Positions 1 to 7,416 of a stretch of DNA of 14,537 bases are shown one piece after another (the stretch's first letter is position 1; the number at the start of each line of letters is the position of its first letter). Source of the DNA: Candidatus Heimdallarchaeota archaeon (GTDB taxonomy: Archaea > Asgardarchaeota > Heimdallarchaeia > Hodarchaeales > LC-3); the NCBI GenBank assembly GCA_027364495.1, contig DAHXPE010000458.1:1-14537 (forward strand), read 5' to 3'. Both the position numbers and the translations under genes were made by a program. The notes beneath the pieces are model-generated. The model had not been told where the DNA came from. It searched no databases and saw only the letters and a list, made by a program, of their open reading frames with translations.

Positions 1-2
1 TG

Positions 3-74
3 GTTGAAAATTTAGTGAACAGGAAACGATATTCTTCTGATGATTCTTTTAGAATTGAAGAAAATATTATATGA
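3..74 (+). CDS. Possible C-terminal end of an upstream gene (partial)
   Basis: The third frame is open from the window edge to a TGA at 72-74 and would encode a charged, polar 23-residue tail (VENLVNRKRYSSDDSFRIEE...). It would overlap the start of the next gene by 35 nt. A competing reading is that an upstream gene ends at the TAG at 13-15 in the first frame, which would leave a short gap and an AGGA at 21-24 before the ATG at 40. The sequence alone does not decide between them, and no product can be named. Confidence 0.25.
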   Translation, partial: VENLVNRKRYSSDDSFRIEENII

Positions 75-756
75 TCAAATCTGGGATAACTGTCTGAATA
101 TCTTTGCAAGTTTTTTGACACCGCATTTTTATAATAAACTAAGCTATCCAAATTCTAAAATTGCTATTTATTATAATTCTTTTGATTTTGAAATATTTTC
201 GGTAATATCGTTTGAAGAAAAGGAAGCAATTAAAGATGTAACTCCGTTCAGTGATTACATTACCTTATTAGCTGATGCGGATACCAAGATAGATTATCAG
301 AATCAAAAAATTGGTTTGGTCAATATCGATCCAAAAAATCAAATAATACAGGATTCAATTGTTTTAGTTAGGTTGCCTTCTCTAATGGAGACGCATAAAC
401 AGGCAAGAATTGACTTCTTGACACCAAGGGTAAAAGGATTTTTTATACCATTCTGGGTTGATTATTTCAAACCTGAAACATTAACAGAGCAGGAAGGTCC
501 TAAGGACATAAACAAAGCAAAAGAAACTATTGAACAGGCAATAGATGTTTATTGTACGCAGAATAATTTACAAAGAGAATTAATAAGTTCATATCATCAA
601 TTTGTTGAACATATAGCATCGGACCTTTTCAAATTTAGAATGAGTGTAGCAGATGAAATAAGATTGCGAGAAGAAGCAAATCAATTAGATCAGGGAGTAG
701 AAATTTATCCTGAAATTTTGCTCCGCGCTATTGACTTATTGGAGTTTTTAAAATGA
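40..756 (+). CDS. Unrecognised 238-aa soluble protein, first gene of a pair
   Basis: I do not recognise this family. The protein has no signal peptide and no convincing membrane segment, so it is probably cytoplasmic. The N-terminal 110 residues alternate hydrophobic and polar positions, as in a mixed alpha/beta domain. From about residue 155 onward it is rich in charged helix-forming residues (KDINKAKETIEQAIDVY, then SVADEIRLREEANQLDQG), so an all-helical C-terminal half is likely. The ATG at 40 is the only reasonable in-frame start; the next in-frame Met is near residue 115. Its stop codon overlaps the start of the following exported protein (ATGA at 753-756), so the two are almost certainly co-transcribed and translationally coupled. 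A role linked to that membrane-anchored partner is inference. Confidence 0.7.
   Translation: MILLELKKILYDQIWDNCLNIFASFLTPHFYNKLSYPNSKIAIYYNSFDFEIFSVISFEEKEAIKDVTPFSDYITLLADADTKIDYQNQKIGLVNIDPKNQIIQDSIVLVRLPSLMETHKQARIDFLTPRVKGFFIPFWVDYFKPETLTEQEGPKDINKAKETIEQAIDVYCTQNNLQRELISSYHQFVEHIASDLFKFRMSVADEIRLREEANQLDQGVEIYPEILLRAIDLLEFLK
741..744 (+). promoter_or_regulatory. Shine-Dalgarno site inside the upstream gene
   Basis: GGAG lies 8 nt before the ATG at 753, within the last codons of the preceding gene. Together with the ATGA overlap this fixes the start of the second gene and points to translational coupling. Confidence 0.55.
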
Positions 757-1778
757 AAAAATCCTTTATTGTATTTGTTATCTTACTTTTTCCAATGTTT
801 TATATTGTAGGTCCAATTAGAGCAGCATCATCTTATCCAGAGGTACTTGAGACAAACCTACCATTTGAGAATATTTTTTATAATTTTACAGCTTCAAATA
901 ATAATATAACCGTTCAAAGGATCTTTAACATGAGCGAGTTCAGGGATGTAACCTTTGCAGATATTTTAATAGAGCAAGCAGGACAATTAATATCAAATAT
1001 TACCTTAACAGCGCAAATTAATAGGGTAAATGCTACAAATACTCATATAGAAAGCAATTTATTTGATCAGGAAAAGATTTTATTTGTTCTGGATGATCGG
1101 GCAATGTTACTAGCAAAGGATTCAAATGTATTGCTACTTAGTATTAAAGTGAGTTTCAGGAAGCCAAATGCATGGGATGGATTTCAACATAAATGGTACA
1201 CTATCCGATTCGACGCAATAACCATAAAAACAGCTTATAGACAAAATGTTCAAGCAATAAACTCACAATTAAATCAAACAAATAGCGCATTTACGGCCTT
1301 AATAATAGATCCTAGTTATCAGATAGCTACGCAAGGGGTTATATTTGCAAATAAATCAAATGTATATTCGTTATATGCCTACCAGCTGATTTTTTATATA
1401 ATTGTACCAAAAAATATGAAATCAAATTATTATTTAAATGTAAGTTTTACATTTGATCAAGGGTTCAGTTTACGATCAATAAATATTGATCAATTTGGTT
1501 TGATTTCTTCGAGTACAACTTCAGCAGGTATCAGCTATACTTTTAGATATATTTCGAATAATCCAAGCAATCAATCATTGGTAGAAGGAATGTTGCAATT
1601 TAATCCCAAAAATGAAGGTATGTATCATATAGGGATAACTGGTAATTTCTTTATAACAAACAACTATAAAATTTTTCCTGGAAGTCCGGACATGGATCTA
1701 TTTTTATTTATTAATGCAACCTTGATTATTCCTCTAGCTGTTTTGTCAAAATTAATTTATAGAAGATTATTTTATTGA
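753..1778 (+). CDS. Membrane-anchored exported protein with many N-glycosylation sequons
   Basis: This is a 341-aa secreted protein. Residues 1-25 form a classical signal peptide: MKKS, a hydrophobic core, then a likely cleavage near GPIRAA. The body is rich in Asn, Ser, Thr and beta-strand patterns. It carries about ten N-X-S/T sequons (for example at residues 44, 51, 59, 82, 93, 174, 200, 229 and 273), which fits an archaeal cell-surface glycoprotein. Residues about 314-334 (LFLFINATLIIPLAVLSKLI) form a C-terminal membrane segment, followed by the short basic end YRRLFY. The topology is therefore outside-facing with a single anchor. No enzyme motif was seen and the family is unknown to me. 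The start overlaps the stop of the 238-aa gene, so the pair forms an operon. Confidence 0.75.
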   Translation: MKKSFIVFVILLFPMFYIVGPIRAASSYPEVLETNLPFENIFYNFTASNNNITVQRIFNMSEFRDVTFADILIEQAGQLISNITLTAQINRVNATNTHIESNLFDQEKILFVLDDRAMLLAKDSNVLLLSIKVSFRKPNAWDGFQHKWYTIRFDAITIKTAYRQNVQAINSQLNQTNSAFTALIIDPSYQIATQGVIFANKSNVYSLYAYQLIFYIIVPKNMKSNYYLNVSFTFDQGFSLRSINIDQFGLISSSTTSAGISYTFRYISNNPSNQSLVEGMLQFNPKNEGMYHIGITGNFFITNNYKIFPGSPDMDLFLFINATLIIPLAVLSKLIYRRLFY

Positions 1779-1803
1779 ACATTTTATATGACAATTGACG
1801 CAA

Positions 1804-1852
1804 TTTTTCTTTCTAAAAAATTTTAACGTTTATTTTATGATTTATAAAAAAA
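1804..1852. terminator. Bidirectional poly-T terminator region
   Basis: Two convergent genes end on either side of this stretch. A T5 run at 1804-1808 serves the + strand, and A7 at 1846-1852 reads as T7 on the - strand. Archaeal RNA polymerase terminates at such U-tracts without needing a strong hairpin. No clear stem was seen. Confidence 0.4.
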
Positions 1853-1877
1853 CTAGAGTTAAAAAAGAAATATAAAA

Positions 1878-2096
1878 TTAATTTGAATTACAAATTGAAG
1901 TCATTGTAATTGAACTAATAGCAATTTGAAAAGAATTTAATGCCAAGTCAACATGATCTGGGTTATATTTTTTATCTCTATAAGTTTCAGAAAAAGAAAA
2001 ATTCTCCATATAAAATTTTACGGATATAGCTACGCCTTCAACCACTAAATGTGTGAATGGATCAAAAAACTTTGATTTGTTATCTTCATAATTCAT
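1878..2096 (-). CDS. Small hypothetical protein, 72 aa
   Basis: This small gene stands alone on the - strand, convergent with the upstream pair. An AGAGG lies at 2105-2109. The ATG at 2100-2102 is only 2 nt from it, whereas the ATG at 2094-2096 sits 8 nt away, so I prefer the shorter start (MNYEDNKSKFF...). A TATA-like box at 2159-2167 on the same strand would give a leader of roughly 45 nt. The product has a mixed composition that looks like real coding sequence: a polar start, a hydrophobic middle (HLVVEGVAISVKFYM) and a C-terminal amphipathic stretch (VDLALNSFQIAISSI). It has no signal peptide and no recognised domain. The correctly placed RBS and promoter are the main reasons for accepting it. 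Confidence 0.55.
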   Translation of the reverse strand: MNYEDNKSKFFDPFTHLVVEGVAISVKFYMENFSFSETYRDKKYNPDHVDLALNSFQIAISSITMTSICNSN

Positions 2097-2158
2097 TGAC
2101 ATTTCCTCTTAGATTAGTTTAATTCTTTAAATTAAAGTAATCTTCACCTTTTTTTTAA

Positions 2159-2167
2159 TTTTATAAA
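2159..2167 (-). promoter_or_regulatory. Probable TATA box for the 72-aa gene
   Basis: Read on the - strand this is TTTATAAAA, which predicts a start site near 2141 and a leader that contains the AGAGG ribosome site. Confidence 0.4.
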
Positions 2168-2213
2168 TAAATTATTCTGTGCAAAAATTTCATTACCTAC
2201 AATGTTCTTTTTG

Positions 2214-2222
2214 TATTTAAAT
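2214..2222 (+). promoter_or_regulatory. TATA box giving a leaderless transcript
   Basis: TATTTAAAT begins 26 nt before the ATG at 2240, the usual distance from an archaeal TATA box to its transcription start. The mRNA would therefore begin at or next to the start codon. No ribosome-binding site precedes the ATG, which fits a leaderless message. Confidence 0.45.
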
Positions 2223-2239
2223 CATAATGAAACAAGATT

Positions 2240-3505
2240 ATGCTCGAATCCAATTCTCAATCAGCTATCCTTATTTATCATTCCCCTTGTGCTACTTCCC
2301 TTAATGGGACTATAATTACCTTTATTGAATGTGTTGAAAAACCCGTAATTTTTTCTGTAATCTCTAAAAATTTTCTCTTAATATATATGATTAATCCTGA
2401 ATTTAACATTGGATCTTTTCTAATAGAACTTAAAGAAAATTCTGGAAATTTTCAAATTCCCTTGAATTTATTTGAATATGATCTTTTATGCCTTAGAAAA
2501 TATGATAGTACATATAATCTTGGTTTGTATTCTTTTTTTACTAGTTATGACCATGTTATAATCGATACTTTAAAATTTTCAAATCTTGAAGATTTTTATA
2601 GTTATACATTACCTGAATGCTATGGTCCATTCTTTAATTATGATATGTATAGTAGGTTTAGCCAGACAAGTGATTTTACTGAGATTAGTAATTTCGTCCG
2701 TTCTATTATGTTTTCTAAACTCGTTCTTTTAATTGATTTGCTAAGTACTCATTATTTTATACAGGGGCTGACCAAAGAAATAAATATTGTCATTCAAGGG
2801 AGATCTGTTATTTCATTACCTGAAAATTCCTGTCTATTAGACATCCAAACTACTGGCCTTAATCCAGACTCAAAAATAATTCTTTTTTCATTGTATTCAG
2901 GTAATTCATATACTAGTTACTTTTTAAACGATACTTCACTGGAAGGTCAAGAAAATTTTAGAGCTTTTATAGAACATTCTTTTCAATTCTTCGAATCAAT
3001 ATACGTTTTCAATAATAGTTTTGAAAAAATCTTTTTCCCCGAATGCACTAAATTTATTGATATCAAATTTAATAAATATAAGTATTGGACAACTGCAAGG
3101 CAGATTGTTCATTTACCCTTTTATCATATTGAATTCGATCCGGGTTCTGGTAAGAATGTACCTATCTGGTATTCTTTTTACTTCCAATCCCAAGATGAAA
3201 CATGGAAAAAGTTGCTTTTAATGCGGACTGTAGTAAACATTCTGACCAAATTAGCTATTCTATCGACCAACGAAATTTTTATTCCTTTTAATGATCCTAT
3301 CATTGCTGATCTTAGAAGAGTTAAACCAAAAATGGATTTTTTAAAAGAATTTAAAGATTCAAAAAAGAATTTGCTTAAAAAAAAGATATTTTATCACCCT
3401 ATAGAATTTTTTATTACATATAAGTATGCTAATGGACAATATTCCGAAATGTACTGCGAAAAAATGCTTTCATTTGATGAAAAAGATACTGAAGGGAAGT
3501 TATAG
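2240..3505 (+). CDS. DnaQ/RNase H-like exonuclease-fold protein, probably catalytically dead
   Basis: This 421-aa protein appears to have two parts. Residues 1-185 are unrecognised; residues 20-80 (NGTIITFIECVEKPVIF..., then FNIGSFLIELKE) have an OB-like strand pattern, which is weak evidence. Residues 195-340 follow the layout of DEDD exonucleases of the RNase_H_2 (YprB-like) type. The ExoI-like motif LLDIQTTGLNPDSKIILFSLY starts at 199, where families have D-x-E-T-T-G-L. An ExoII-like VFNNSFEKIFF follows at 256-266 (families: YNGxxFDxxxL). Then comes a PIWYSFYFQSQDETWKKL segment and RTVVNI at 329-334, where the last motif is YNxxDV. The expected acids are changed to Q203, E262 and V332, and only D201 survives. 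I infer a nucleic-acid-binding or scaffold role rather than nuclease activity. The assignment rests on motif reading alone. Confidence 0.5.
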   Translation: MLESNSQSAILIYHSPCATSLNGTIITFIECVEKPVIFSVISKNFLLIYMINPEFNIGSFLIELKENSGNFQIPLNLFEYDLLCLRKYDSTYNLGLYSFFTSYDHVIIDTLKFSNLEDFYSYTLPECYGPFFNYDMYSRFSQTSDFTEISNFVRSIMFSKLVLLIDLLSTHYFIQGLTKEINIVIQGRSVISLPENSCLLDIQTTGLNPDSKIILFSLYSGNSYTSYFLNDTSLEGQENFRAFIEHSFQFFESIYVFNNSFEKIFFPECTKFIDIKFNKYKYWTTARQIVHLPFYHIEFDPGSGKNVPIWYSFYFQSQDETWKKLLLMRTVVNILTKLAILSTNEIFIPFNDPIIADLRRVKPKMDFLKEFKDSKKNLLKKKIFYHPIEFFITYKYANGQYSEMYCEKMLSFDEKDTEGKL

Positions 3506-3826
3506 ATAAATGAATGATTTATTCTAGAAAAAATTAGACATATAACTCAATTTTCTTTTCAATTTAGTTTCAAGTAATAGTATACTCTTATATGATGAAT
3601 TGAGTACATCTTTAGTTTCAGAAGAAGAGAAGTATCAAGTCATTGAACAAGGTATTTTTTAATGTTCCCTAACTTTCCGAAACACATACCTTTAATAATT
3701 GGAGTACAAAGGCTTTGAGTATATCATTTAGGCAATTATTTTCGAAATTGGAAAATTTTTTGGCTTATTTGAACCGAATAGAATGTTTTAAATTAGGTTT
3801 GATGTATAAGATAAAAGAAGAAAAAA
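3506..3826 (+). other. 321-nt intergenic region with a possible coding remnant
   Basis: No intact gene is visible here. Positions 3546-3662 hold a 38-codon open stretch with no ATG start that reads like a protein tail (LLYDELSTSLVSEEEKYQVI, ending in GIF-stop), so it may be the relic of a decayed gene. The rest is AT-rich. TTTTAAATT at 3786-3794 is a possible TATA element for the following surface-protein gene. Confidence 0.3.
3786..3794 (+). promoter_or_regulatory. Possible TATA box for the BspA-like gene
   Basis: TTTTAAATT lies about 40 nt before the ATG at 3827. It predicts a transcription start near 3812 and a short purine-rich leader (AAGAAGAAAAAA). Confidence 0.3.
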
Positions 3827-5770
3827 ATGATGAGACCCAAGACAATAGGTATCTATCTTATCATCTTATGTATTATATTATCGGGATGGAGTAGTAAAGG
3901 GTTAATAATAAATACCCAATCAAATCAAGAAACAGGTATTCATAACCAAGCTGAAGGTTATCAGGTTAATCAGAATAATTATTTACGAAATAATGTAACA
4001 ATAAAAACGAATAATTATCAAGTAAATAATCGAGCAGCCTTACTTTCATCTAAATCAGAGTCAGTAACATCTGTTAAAGCAAACTTGAATAGTACTGGAT
4101 TTATTTCAACATGGCAAACAAATATTACCAGTCCAGCTAGTAGCAATGCTAATCAAATTACATTACCTCTAATATCTGCTGGAACATATGACTTTAATGT
4201 CTCTTGGGGTGATAGAAGTTCTAGTCTAATTACAACTTACGACCAGTCAGCAGTAACTCACACCTATAGCGCTCCAGGGACATATACCTTGAATATTACA
4301 GGAACAATTGTTGGTTGGAGATTTAATGGAAAAGGTGATGCCATAAAGCTCATTCAAATATCAAATTGGGGACCTTTGAGACTCGGAAATGCTGGGTTTT
4401 ATTTTTATGGAGCTACAAATTTGGTTTTAACAACAACAGATGCACTGGATTTGATTGGTACAACGAATTTTGAAGGAATGTTTGAATATTGCACTAGATT
4501 AGCAAGCTCAGGAGACCTGAATTCTTGGGATCTTTCACGAGTAACCGATCTGAGCAGCATGTTTATTGGAGCATCAAGTTTTAACCAATCCCTTGATTCA
4601 TGGAATGTTTCACGAGTAACCAACCTGAGAAGTATGTTTGCTGGTGCAACCAGTTTTAACCAACCAATTGATTCATGGAATGTTTCAAATGTAACTAATA
4701 TGAATTCTATGTTTGCTGGTGCAACCAGTTTTAACCAACCACTTGATTCATGGAATGTTTCAAGGGTAACTGATATGAGCTATATGTTTTTTGGTGCAAC
4801 CAGTTTTAATAAATCAATTGAATCCTGGAATGTTTCAAATGTAACTAATATGGAATCTATGTTTTCTGGTGCAACCAATTTTAACCAGTCACTTGCTTCA
4901 TGGGATGTTTCAAAGGTAACTGACATGATTAGTATGTTTGAAGGAGCAACTAGTTTTAACCAACCAGTTGATTCATGGGATGTTTCACAGGTAACATACA
5001 TGAAAAGCATGTTTGATAGAGCAACTCGTTTTAACCAGACACTTGAGTCTTGGAATGTTTCAGCGGTAACTGACATGAGTAGTATGTTTGCTACAGCAAT
5101 TAGTTTTAATCAGTCACTTGCTTCATGGGATGTTTCACAAGTAACTGTTATGAATAATATGTTTACTGGAGCAATTAGTTTTAACCAACCACTTAACTCT
5201 TGGAACGTTTCAATGGTAACTGATATGAGTTATATGTTTTGTACGGCAACTAGTTTTAATCAACCACTCAATTCATGGAACGTGTCAAAAGTAACTAATA
5301 TGAACTATATGTTTTTTAGTATTTCATTATCTATTTCTAATTACGATAAATTATTGCTGGGATGGTCATCTATACTTAATTTAAAACACAATGTACTTTT
5401 TGATGGAGGAAATTCACGCTATAGTACTTCAGCTCAGCATGCTAGAGAAAAACTCATAAAAAATTTTGGTTGGACCATAAAGGATGGTGGTCTTTTTTCC
5501 TCCAAAACGATTTCGATGAATTCATCAATTACTATATTGCTAATAGTTATTGCCATTGTAGGTTTTATATGGATCTCAATTTATGTATTAACTAATTATT
5601 TTGAATACAAGAAAACTAAGCATGAAAAGTACAAAAAAGGATTGAAATTTTGGAATTATTTAAAAAATAAAGCTAAATTTAAAAGACATAAAACAGTTGC
5701 CCAAGAAACACTAAGCAGTGAAACATTTGATAAAATTGCACAAATTATAGATGAAAATAAAGAAAAATAA
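3827..5770 (+). CDS. BspA-like (DUF285) repeat surface protein with C-terminal anchor
   Basis: This is a 647-aa cell-surface protein of the BspA-like leucine-rich type (DUF285, as found in Mycoplasma and Listeria surface proteins). Residues 1-25 form a signal peptide, then a polar Asn-rich region runs to about 90. The family's usual N-terminal block follows (FISTWQTN at 92, a PKD-like VSWGDR at 125-130, and THTYSAPGTYTLNITG). Ten 25-residue repeats (consensus FNQPLDSWNVSxVTDMSxMF) occupy residues 252-501, preceded by one partial unit. Residues 567-591 are a membrane helix. The tail of about 56 residues is strongly basic (KKTKHEKYKK, KNKAKFKRHK), so it faces the cytoplasm, and then turns acidic at the end. 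Sequons occur in nearly every repeat. An adhesion or cell-contact role is known for some relatives; here it is inferred. The start is MM, and either Met is possible. Confidence 0.88.
   Translation: MMRPKTIGIYLIILCIILSGWSSKGLIINTQSNQETGIHNQAEGYQVNQNNYLRNNVTIKTNNYQVNNRAALLSSKSESVTSVKANLNSTGFISTWQTNITSPASSNANQITLPLISAGTYDFNVSWGDRSSSLITTYDQSAVTHTYSAPGTYTLNITGTIVGWRFNGKGDAIKLIQISNWGPLRLGNAGFYFYGATNLVLTTTDALDLIGTTNFEGMFEYCTRLASSGDLNSWDLSRVTDLSSMFIGASSFNQSLDSWNVSRVTNLRSMFAGATSFNQPIDSWNVSNVTNMNSMFAGATSFNQPLDSWNVSRVTDMSYMFFGATSFNKSIESWNVSNVTNMESMFSGATNFNQSLASWDVSKVTDMISMFEGATSFNQPVDSWDVSQVTYMKSMFDRATRFNQTLESWNVSAVTDMSSMFATAISFNQSLASWDVSQVTVMNNMFTGAISFNQPLNSWNVSMVTDMSYMFCTATSFNQPLNSWNVSKVTNMNYMFFSISLSISNYDKLLLGWSSILNLKHNVLFDGGNSRYSTSAQHAREKLIKNFGWTIKDGGLFSSKTISMNSSITILLIVIAIVGFIWISIYVLTNYFEYKKTKHEKYKKGLKFWNYLKNKAKFKRHKTVAQETLSSETFDKIAQIIDENKEK
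4580..5329 (+). repeat. Ten tandem 75-bp coding repeats (DUF285 units)
   Basis: The units are exactly 75 bp each with no indels, and each starts at a TTT-AA(C/T) encoding FN. At protein level the fixed positions are F1, N2, the Trp in SW(N/D)VS, the VT pair, and Met-Phe near position 20. Two neighbouring units, starting at 4655 and 4730, share a nearly identical DNA stretch (GCTGGTGCAACCAGTTTTAA and what follows), a sign of recent duplication or gene conversion. The other units differ mostly at silent sites and exposed residues. Confidence 0.9.
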
Positions 5771-5824
5771 TCCTTCCCAATCCTTGTTTCTTTTATAAAA
5801 GATTCATCAGATAAATCAATTTTC

Positions 5825-5832
5825 TATATAAA
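5825..5832 (+). promoter_or_regulatory. TATA box giving a leaderless transcript
   Basis: TATATAAA begins 27 nt before the ATG at 5852, so transcription is predicted to start at or next to the start codon. No ribosome-binding site is present. Confidence 0.55.
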
Positions 5833-5851
5833 TTAACCTTATAGTAGCTTT

Positions 5852-7243
5852 ATGTTCTCATTAGAATCAAATGAATTCATGATTTTTCTTTCTAATTATT
5901 TCAATATTAAACCTGAAATTATTCTTCAAAAAAGTATTGAAAATCAGATCATTGCTCTAACTGATACTGAAAATATCGTTATTTCTAAATTAAAATCCTT
6001 ATTAGGTTACCAACGACGTCTTCTTGAACCTCTCTCTGTTGGTCCTACAAAGTCATCTCCTTTCGATACCATTGTTTTTCTTCATTCTTATAAGAATTTT
6101 GACAACCATTATTCATTTCTTATAGCTGATCAATCAAATATTTTCAAACTTATCGTTTTTAAAAAAGATCATGATAATCCAACATTTAAGAAAGGCATAA
6201 CTCTTAAAATTGAATCCTGTTATTATAAAGAAGGAAAGTTATTAACTAATGTACTTCCAAAGAATATTTGGTTCGTTGAATTTTCACATGTGTTTTTTGT
6301 TAGAGAATATTATCTTGACAATCTTCCTGAATGTATCTATGATGAAGAATATTCTAAAATAACTAATTTAGTTAATATACTTGGTTATTTCCTTATTATA
6401 ATTGTATCTGATAAATTATTTTGTTATATTCATAGTAAAACTCTTCAAATTAGATTAATTCCATATAAAATTGAGGAATTGAACCATTCTTTTTCAACTA
6501 AATTAGTTCGGATTTCATATTGTGAACTTGAGTATGGTCCTGATGCTTACCAGCTTAAAATGTCAGAGTTTTCCGAATTTTCTTTATTATCATCCATTCC
6601 GGTTATTTTCAATTCCAGTCAATTTAAGGAACTTATCAGATTTGAATATCCAACATTTAGAATGGCTCTTTCAGAACTTACTGAAAAAGCAGTTGCTTGT
6701 ACCAAAATTAAATTACTAACATTTGAAAGGACTGAAACTTGCTGGAACTTCTATGGGTATGATAGCTCTCAAGCAGTATGCCTAACTATATTTGATAATC
6801 AATTCGCCGAATTTTTATCTCTTTTAATATTTGAATCATCAACTTTATTAATAGATGGGATTTACAAAAGAGGAAAGAACTATTATTTACGCGAAAGAGT
6901 AAATAATATACAAAAATTAGATTTGGAAGAAGATGATGATGTTATAATACCAGTTACAAATCCTGAACTTGTAACAGAAGAAAAATTGACCATACTTGAC
7001 ATTTATATAACTGAAGTTTTTGAAAAAACTTTTTTGAACAAAGATAATAGACCTCAAAGATATGAAAAGATAAAAGGTATAACTAATAACTTGAAGATTA
7101 TGATCCACAATTATAATGATAGATCTTTTCAAAAACTACTGGTAGGAAAAAGTTATAGATTATTTTTTGTCAAATCAAGGTTTTTTTCTGAAAATCTTTA
7201 CTTTACAATGAGTATTAAGACTATTATAAGCAATCTTGAATGA
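5852..7243 (+). CDS. Predicted multi-OB-fold protein, RPA-like single-strand DNA binder
   Basis: This 463-aa protein has no signal peptide or membrane span. After a helical N-terminus (1-65) it shows four stretches with the strand and turn rhythm of OB-folds. About 71-140 reads DTIVFLHSY... FLIADQSNIFKLIVF... KKGITLKIESCYYKEGKLL. About 168-240 reads ITNLVNILGYFLIIIVSDKLF and onward. About 285-355 reads CWNFYGYDSSQAVCLTIFDN... LLIDGIYKRGKNYYL. About 376-460 reads LKIMIHNYNDRSFQKLLVGK and onward. The recurring pattern of a D-containing strand, a further strand, a small gap, then G-x-hydrophobic and a G-K turn resembles tandem OB domains of archaeal replication protein A. An acidic patch (LEEDDDV, residues 358-364) separates OB3 from OB4. 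No zinc finger is visible. RPA homology is inference from pattern, and the sequence is too divergent to be certain by eye. Confidence 0.45.
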   Translation: MFSLESNEFMIFLSNYFNIKPEIILQKSIENQIIALTDTENIVISKLKSLLGYQRRLLEPLSVGPTKSSPFDTIVFLHSYKNFDNHYSFLIADQSNIFKLIVFKKDHDNPTFKKGITLKIESCYYKEGKLLTNVLPKNIWFVEFSHVFFVREYYLDNLPECIYDEEYSKITNLVNILGYFLIIIVSDKLFCYIHSKTLQIRLIPYKIEELNHSFSTKLVRISYCELEYGPDAYQLKMSEFSEFSLLSSIPVIFNSSQFKELIRFEYPTFRMALSELTEKAVACTKIKLLTFERTETCWNFYGYDSSQAVCLTIFDNQFAEFLSLLIFESSTLLIDGIYKRGKNYYLRERVNNIQKLDLEEDDDVIIPVTNPELVTEEKLTILDIYITEVFEKTFLNKDNRPQRYEKIKGITNNLKIMIHNYNDRSFQKLLVGKSYRLFFVKSRFFSENLYFTMSIKTIISNLE

Positions 7244-7400
7244 TAAAATATAAGTCAATGAACAAATTTTATGTAAAATCAGATTGAAAATTAATACCTG
7301 CAAAAATTCAAAAAGCTAATAAAAAGATTTAATTATAGAAATAATATTTTAGAGTAAATCAACTTTATTAGGCTACAAGCAACTATATCTGGAGCAATAA

Positions 7401-7405
7401 AGAGG
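7401..7405 (+). promoter_or_regulatory. Possible ribosome-binding site of the flavoenzyme gene
   Basis: AGAGG lies 11 nt before the ATG at 7417, slightly farther than optimal. The ATATTTTA near 7343-7350 could be the TATA box, with a leader of about 45 nt. The remainder of the 7244-7416 gap is AT-rich and shows no gene. Confidence 0.3.
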
Positions 7406-7416
7406 ATAATAGAAAT

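Noticed and set aside
4405..5076. Two long open frames on the - strand opposite the DUF285 repeats (72 and 98 codons)
   Set aside because: They mirror the 75-bp repeat of the real gene and have its periodic pattern in translation; they are shadows of the repeat array.
4580..5329. Regular tandem repeat considered as a CRISPR array
   Set aside because: The units are contiguous 75-bp coding repeats within one frame, with no repeat/spacer alternation.
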